Origin: Amorphochlora amoebiformis
Taxonomy: Eukaryota; Cercozoa; Chlorarachniophyceae
Direction of reading: 5' to 3'
DNA: 64,000 bases
Assembly: GCA_054601695.1 (NCBI GenBank)
Contig: BAAHQB010000123.1
Coordinates: 186,001-250,000 of the forward strand
Shown: in pieces, positions 1-64,000 of the stretch
Layout of the letters: each line of letters opens with the position of its first letter
How positions within the stretch are numbered: the first letter of the stretch is position 1
Translations under genes and position numbers: made by a program
The notes under the pieces: model-generated
The model's database searches: none
Seen by the model: only the letters and a program-made list of their open reading frames with translations
What the model was told of the DNA's origin: nothing

Positions 1-7
1 TTTACTA

Positions 8-38
<31 letters not shown>

Positions 39-671
39 AATATATACTAGATCATATATGACGTTAATTACTAGAATTATGTTAATAAAAGTGAAGATGC
101 ATATATATATATATATATATATGTATATAATTTAATATATACTAGATGTCTAGGATATACATAAAATGATCACATGACGTTAATTATGTTAATAGAAGTG
201 AAGATGCATATTTTACAGGAAGTCACGTGCCTACTAGATCTGTCATTCTAGACTATATCATGTGTCTAGTGTGTAGTAGATACTAGTATTACAAATATAC
301 ACATATTGAATAATGAAAATGTCACGGTATGTACTACTACTACTAGTACTGGTACTAGTACTAGATAGACAATCATCTAGCTCATGTGTCTTGAGGTAGA
401 TACTAGTATAGCATTACAGATATCTAGGGTATATCTAGTATATCTAGTATATACATATTCTAGATATTGAATAATCAAAATATATACTAGAGATAAGAAG
501 ATATCTAGGATTTTGATATGTTTTCTAGACTGTTGTATATAAAAAAAAATATCATGATATACATCTAGTATCTAGATACACACAAACACATGTATATATA
601 TATATATATATATATTTATAAAAATCCTATGATATCTATATGTATGTATAAAACATTTTAACTTCCACATG

Positions 672-751
<80 letters not shown>

Positions 752-775
752 GTTATATACATGATAGTTTTTCAG

Positions 776-808
<33 letters not shown>

Positions 809-855
809 TTACAAAAATCCTATGATATCTATATGTATGTATAAAACATTTTAAC
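1..855. other. Left edge: AT-rich, CTAG-rich intron or flank
   Basis: No exon with convincing splice borders was found. Two related units of about 80 bp (about 34-110 and 127-209) share TTTAATATATACTAGAT, then GACGTTAATTA and AGTGAAGATGCATAT. ACTAGTA and ATCTAG motifs recur between 230 and 590. AT tracts fill 680-750 and 776-802. The giant minus-strand gene probably continues through here, because its exon at 856-923 ends in mid-codon. Confidence 0.5.
618..672 (-). repeat. Donor-side echo of exon 72
   Basis: About 50 bp almost identical to 811-862, the 3' edge and donor of exon 72 (minus strand GGAAGTTAAAATG...). An AT tract separates the two. It contains the exon end and the GT site but no acceptor. 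Confidence 0.75.
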
Positions 856-45833
<44,978 letters not shown>

Positions 45834-45904
45834 ATTCCTGAATAAAAAGACGCATGTGAGATAAATTAATGGTGTATGCCTGCATATGCACGCATACACA
45901 CGAA

Positions 45905-46178
45905 ATGTACACATTCAAACATCCCATGTCAAACCCATACTCCTCCCTCCCTGCAACCCCAAACCGAAAAACTCTTCCCGCCCTTATATCCTCTTCTCAA
46001 GGATTCGCTGATCCAGAACTCGGCAACAGGAAATGGTGGAGAGGTAAGCGCAGCAATACCAGGGGTTTCCCTGGCCTTGTTGGCGTTGCGATGGATGTTA
46101 CCCAACAGTATTCCTGGTGACAACGCAGATATGTCACATAGAGACAGAATAGATGACGAAAGGATTAATGTTACATAA
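45905..46178 (+). CDS. Small two-exon hypothetical gene
   Basis: Exon 45905-46043 starts MYTFKHPMSNPYSSLPATPN and ends KWWR at GAGAG|GTAAGC, a strong donor. Acceptor GGTGACAACGCAG leads to 46129-46178, DMSHRDRIDDERINVT and TAA, giving about 62 codons. ACCCAACAG at 46109 is an alternative acceptor. No family recognised. It overlaps, on the other strand, the likely leader of the giant gene, so it may be a false call. Confidence 0.35.
45930..46000 (-). promoter_or_regulatory. Possible core promoter and leader of the giant gene
   Basis: Minus strand GAGGATATAAGGGCGGG (about 45979-45995) resembles a TATA element. GGAGGA|GTATGG near 45930 could be the donor of a leader intron ending at the exon 1 acceptor. 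Weak and untested. Confidence 0.2.
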
Positions 46179-46241
46179 GAAGGCCATGAAATGAGACAAA
46201 TACCAATTCCTAGTAGACTCCACACTCGGAAAGACTAGACA

Positions 46242-46281
46242 GACCGGGCCCACAGCTTGAACCGGGCCCACAGCTTGAACT
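46242..46281 (+). repeat. Direct repeat ACCGGGCCCACAGCTTGA x2
   Basis: Two adjacent 18-bp copies just upstream of the ATG at 46288, in a GC-rich stretch. Confidence 0.9.
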
Positions 46282-46287
46282 GGCCCG

Positions 46288-46929
46288 ATGGATTCTGAGA
46301 GCCGTCATGATGAATGCTTTCCCCCGTTGCCCAAGTTAGGCGAAAATGCTCAAATTTCGCCCGTTGAACCTCTTGAGAAAGGAAGGCGGGGGGAGGGGGG
46401 GGAAAGGGACGCAGGAGCCAGCCTCAGCCGCGGCCTACGTCGCTGGGTCGCCACCCGGTACCTGCTCTTCTTTGCTACTCCACTGAAATGTTCCCCTTGT
46501 GAGCTGTAGAGCCTTATGAATAGTTTGGTAATTTCAACCGAATTCATCCAGAAATGATAGTCTGTGAGCTCCCACAATCTAAGTATTTTTTTTAACCGTG
46601 GCCAGGTGTGCGCGGAACAGGCGATGGACAGCCATAGCCGCATCCTCCGACACGAGAAAGTCTCTCCAACGGTGAACTTCCGACGGTCCCTCCTCGTCAC
46701 GCCAAACGGAGGTCGCAGGTATCGCCGTTATTGCTCGAGGGATAATCGAAGGAATTCGCTACGTCGAGCACTGGCTGAAAAGAAGTCGATGTCCAACTCT
46801 TTCGCAGGTTTGCAAGTGAACAGTACCTTCCAGGAGCCAGAGGAATTAAAGTCCGACAATTCAATCGTCGATTCGGAAACAAGTTTGTTCGAATCTTCGC
46901 CTGAAACCTCTCCCGAATCGACGGCGTAA
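46288..46929 (+). CDS. Hypothetical basic/Ser-rich protein, two exons
   Basis: Exon 2 (46606-46929, TAA) is the most convincing frame here. It reads HEKVSPTVNFRRSLLVTPNG, is basic in the middle (RRYRRYCSRDNRRNSLRR), and has an acidic Ser-rich tail ending SSPETSPESTA. The acceptor TTTTTTTTAACCGTGGCCAG is good. A phase-0 join to a first exon 46288-46446 (MDSESRHDECFPPLPKLGEN...) uses the weak donor GCTGG|GTCGCC and gives about 160 codons. Alternatively translation starts at ATG 46624 (CAGGCGATGG) after a leader intron. No family recognised. Confidence 0.45.
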
Positions 46930-48305
46930 TCAACGAAGGGCCAGCATTCGCAGTGAAAAGCTGAGACTCCATCTGCTGATTGCAGTGCGATGGTCGCATC
47001 TCCGGCGAGCGGTCGCCTACTAGTGATAAATGTCAAGTCTCCGTCTTCAACTCGGTTCCAGGTGTTTGGGAGCCGAAGTTTACGCTTCTAGCCTCGTCCA
47101 CTACATGGCCGAATATTTCCTAGCAAAAATATCAGAACATCTAATCAACTATTGAGACTTAATTATTTTCGTTTCTACAGAAGAAGATTCTACACCCTTC
47201 CATGTCCATGCATCCTCCTAGTTTCAGAGTCATTTCGCGTTCATTTTTGGTTGCTGTGAATACTTTTCAAGGTTCAGAACCAAATCTGGACGATGTTCTC
47301 GTTTTGACCCTCAATATCTCTGGACTAGCAAGATCTGTACATAGATTGATTTTTCCGACCGGCTGAATGACTTCAATAACCATAATATGTGAATATTTAA
47401 GTGATAAATAGATTGCATAAATGCGACACAATTGATGATCTAAATTAATATCAATAACTTTTGCCGAATCGAATCGATTTTGATTGCTTTAACAATTCAT
47501 TGAGAATCACCGTGAACAGTGGTCATTGAGTTTTATAATTGTAGCTTGAGAATGGTTTTAGCTGTACGTGATTCGATCACTTATACAATATGACCTATGT
47601 TCTTCTAGTTCAATTACTTAGTCCGATTGATTCACACTTTTCTCGATTATCATAATTGTAAATCATTACAGTTTACACCACTCACAAGGAGGTGGAATTA
47701 TTCGTATTGAAAGTAGATACTATTGCAGTTTGATACTAGGGTGGGTAAGTACAAGTTGGATATTATCTTGTAAAACGATCATTCATCACCAGTGCTAACC
47801 ATTCGAAACTTTTCGATACATCAGCCTGGCTAGCTCCAATTGAATTTAGGTCGTTGACATATTGGCTTATGGTTCCATCCACCCTTGATCTTACAGTGTG
47901 GGCTTTAGTACACGGGTAATTACGGTGTGCGGCATGAGTGTCTCAAAAGTGTCGGCCATGACTGCTGTAATGCGATTAAAAAGGGCATCTCTATTCAAGC
48001 TGTGACTCTCGAGAGTGACTAATAATTTTATTTTGCGCTCACACCCGGAACCCAAAATCATCACTTGGCGTAATACAGCGTTATGTCACATTATGTCACC
48101 AACCTGTCATACCTATGAATTTCCGTTGGATTCCGAAGAAAATGTCATAAGTTTTCACCTTTTTCTTCGTCTTTTTTTTTGTATTTTTCGCCTAAATATT
48201 TGAACCACGTGCCGACCGAGGAACACACGTACCCTACTTATATTTCAGCCTAACAGTTCCCGACCGACCGTGAAGCCATCACCCAGTATCCCGTGCGCAG
48301 ACTCG
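46930..48305 (+). other. Unique flank upstream of the GH32 gene
   Basis: About 1.4 kb of ordinary, non-repetitive sequence without AT or telomeric arrays. It likely holds the 3' end of the preceding gene and the GH32 promoter. ATATTTCAGCCTAACAG near 48256 could be a leader-intron acceptor. No other gene recognised. Confidence 0.5.
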
Positions 48306-63701
<15,396 letters not shown>

Positions 63702-63734
63702 GTGAGTCAAATAGAAAACACATTTACATGTTTA

Positions 63735-63870
63735 CAATGTATCCTAACACACCCATCGATGCCTTTCATCTTGGGGTGAACCAAATATGAAAACGCATTT
63801 ACATGTTTACAATGTATATTACACACCCAACCCTGCTAATGTCGACATCTTGCATCTTGGGGTGAGCCAA
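63735..63870 (+). repeat. Two donor-side echoes of GH32 exon 26
   Basis: ACACCCATCGATGCCTTTCA with TCTTGGGGTGAACC (63746) and ACACCCAACCCTGCTAATGT then CTTGCATCTTGGGGTGAGCC (63820) copy the exon 26 end and donor. Confidence 0.95.
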
Positions 63871-64000
63871 ATATGAAAACACATTTACATGTTTGTAAGT
63901 TGGATTTATAAACACATGTACATGTATTTGTATACTTACACATGTGCAAAATAGCTATTTTATACGATTATGCTATCTGGAGTCATATGTACTAATGTCT

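Noticed and set aside
45929-46225. 98-codon minus-strand frame MWSLLGIGICLISWPSYVTL...
   Set aside because: Open by chance over the plus-strand GTAAGC-spliced candidate. It has no splice or start support and would conflict with the giant gene's leader.

Overview
The window is nuclear DNA of a eukaryote with very many short introns, probably a protist. The taxon cannot be fixed from the sequence. Two repeat types dominate: (AT)n microsatellite tracts and interstitial telomere-type repeats (TTAGGG/CCCTAA and variants). Almost every long open frame is a translation of these repeats ([24 protein letters not shown]) and codes for nothing. The real genes are chopped into exons of about 10-100 bp lying between the repeats. 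I found them by joining short non-repetitive islands with splice-like borders and keeping only joins that preserve the reading frame.

Right part (48306 to beyond 63701, + strand): a glycoside hydrolase family 32 (invertase/fructosidase-like) gene in 26 visible exons, 466 codons so far. All three GH32 catalytic blocks are present on separate exons: WINDPNG (Asp48), FRDP (Asp167) and MECP (Glu220). The 3' end lies outside the window.

Left and middle (45837 down to below 856, - strand): a chain of about 72 frame-compatible exons that reads as one giant gene. It has an acidic N-terminal exon of about 400 codons with five SHRKS-type repeats, then coiled-coil and charged exons, a block ending WGVFPL..YKVPLLRG (C2-like from memory), and a C-terminal half rich in hydrophobic segments. 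The join across 13350-12639 needs a GC-AG intron. Without it the chain is two genes, the first ending in TAA at 13350. The family is not identified.

Centre (about 45840-48830): the only long stretch free of AT and telomeric arrays. It holds two small candidate + strand genes, the probable 5' region of the giant gene and the upstream flank of the GH32 gene.

Main discovery: most minisatellite-like arrays here are echoes of exon edges. Upstream of an exon the copies carry the acceptor plus the 5' part of the exon; downstream they carry the 3' part plus the donor; the intact exon stands at the end of the array. Telomeric repeats often start exactly at a splice donor (GTAACCC... or GTTAGGG...) or end in an acceptor (CCCTAG|exon). 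(AT)n tracts do the same with GTATAT and ATATAG. Introns therefore appear to grow from repeats whose own sequence is splice-compatible.
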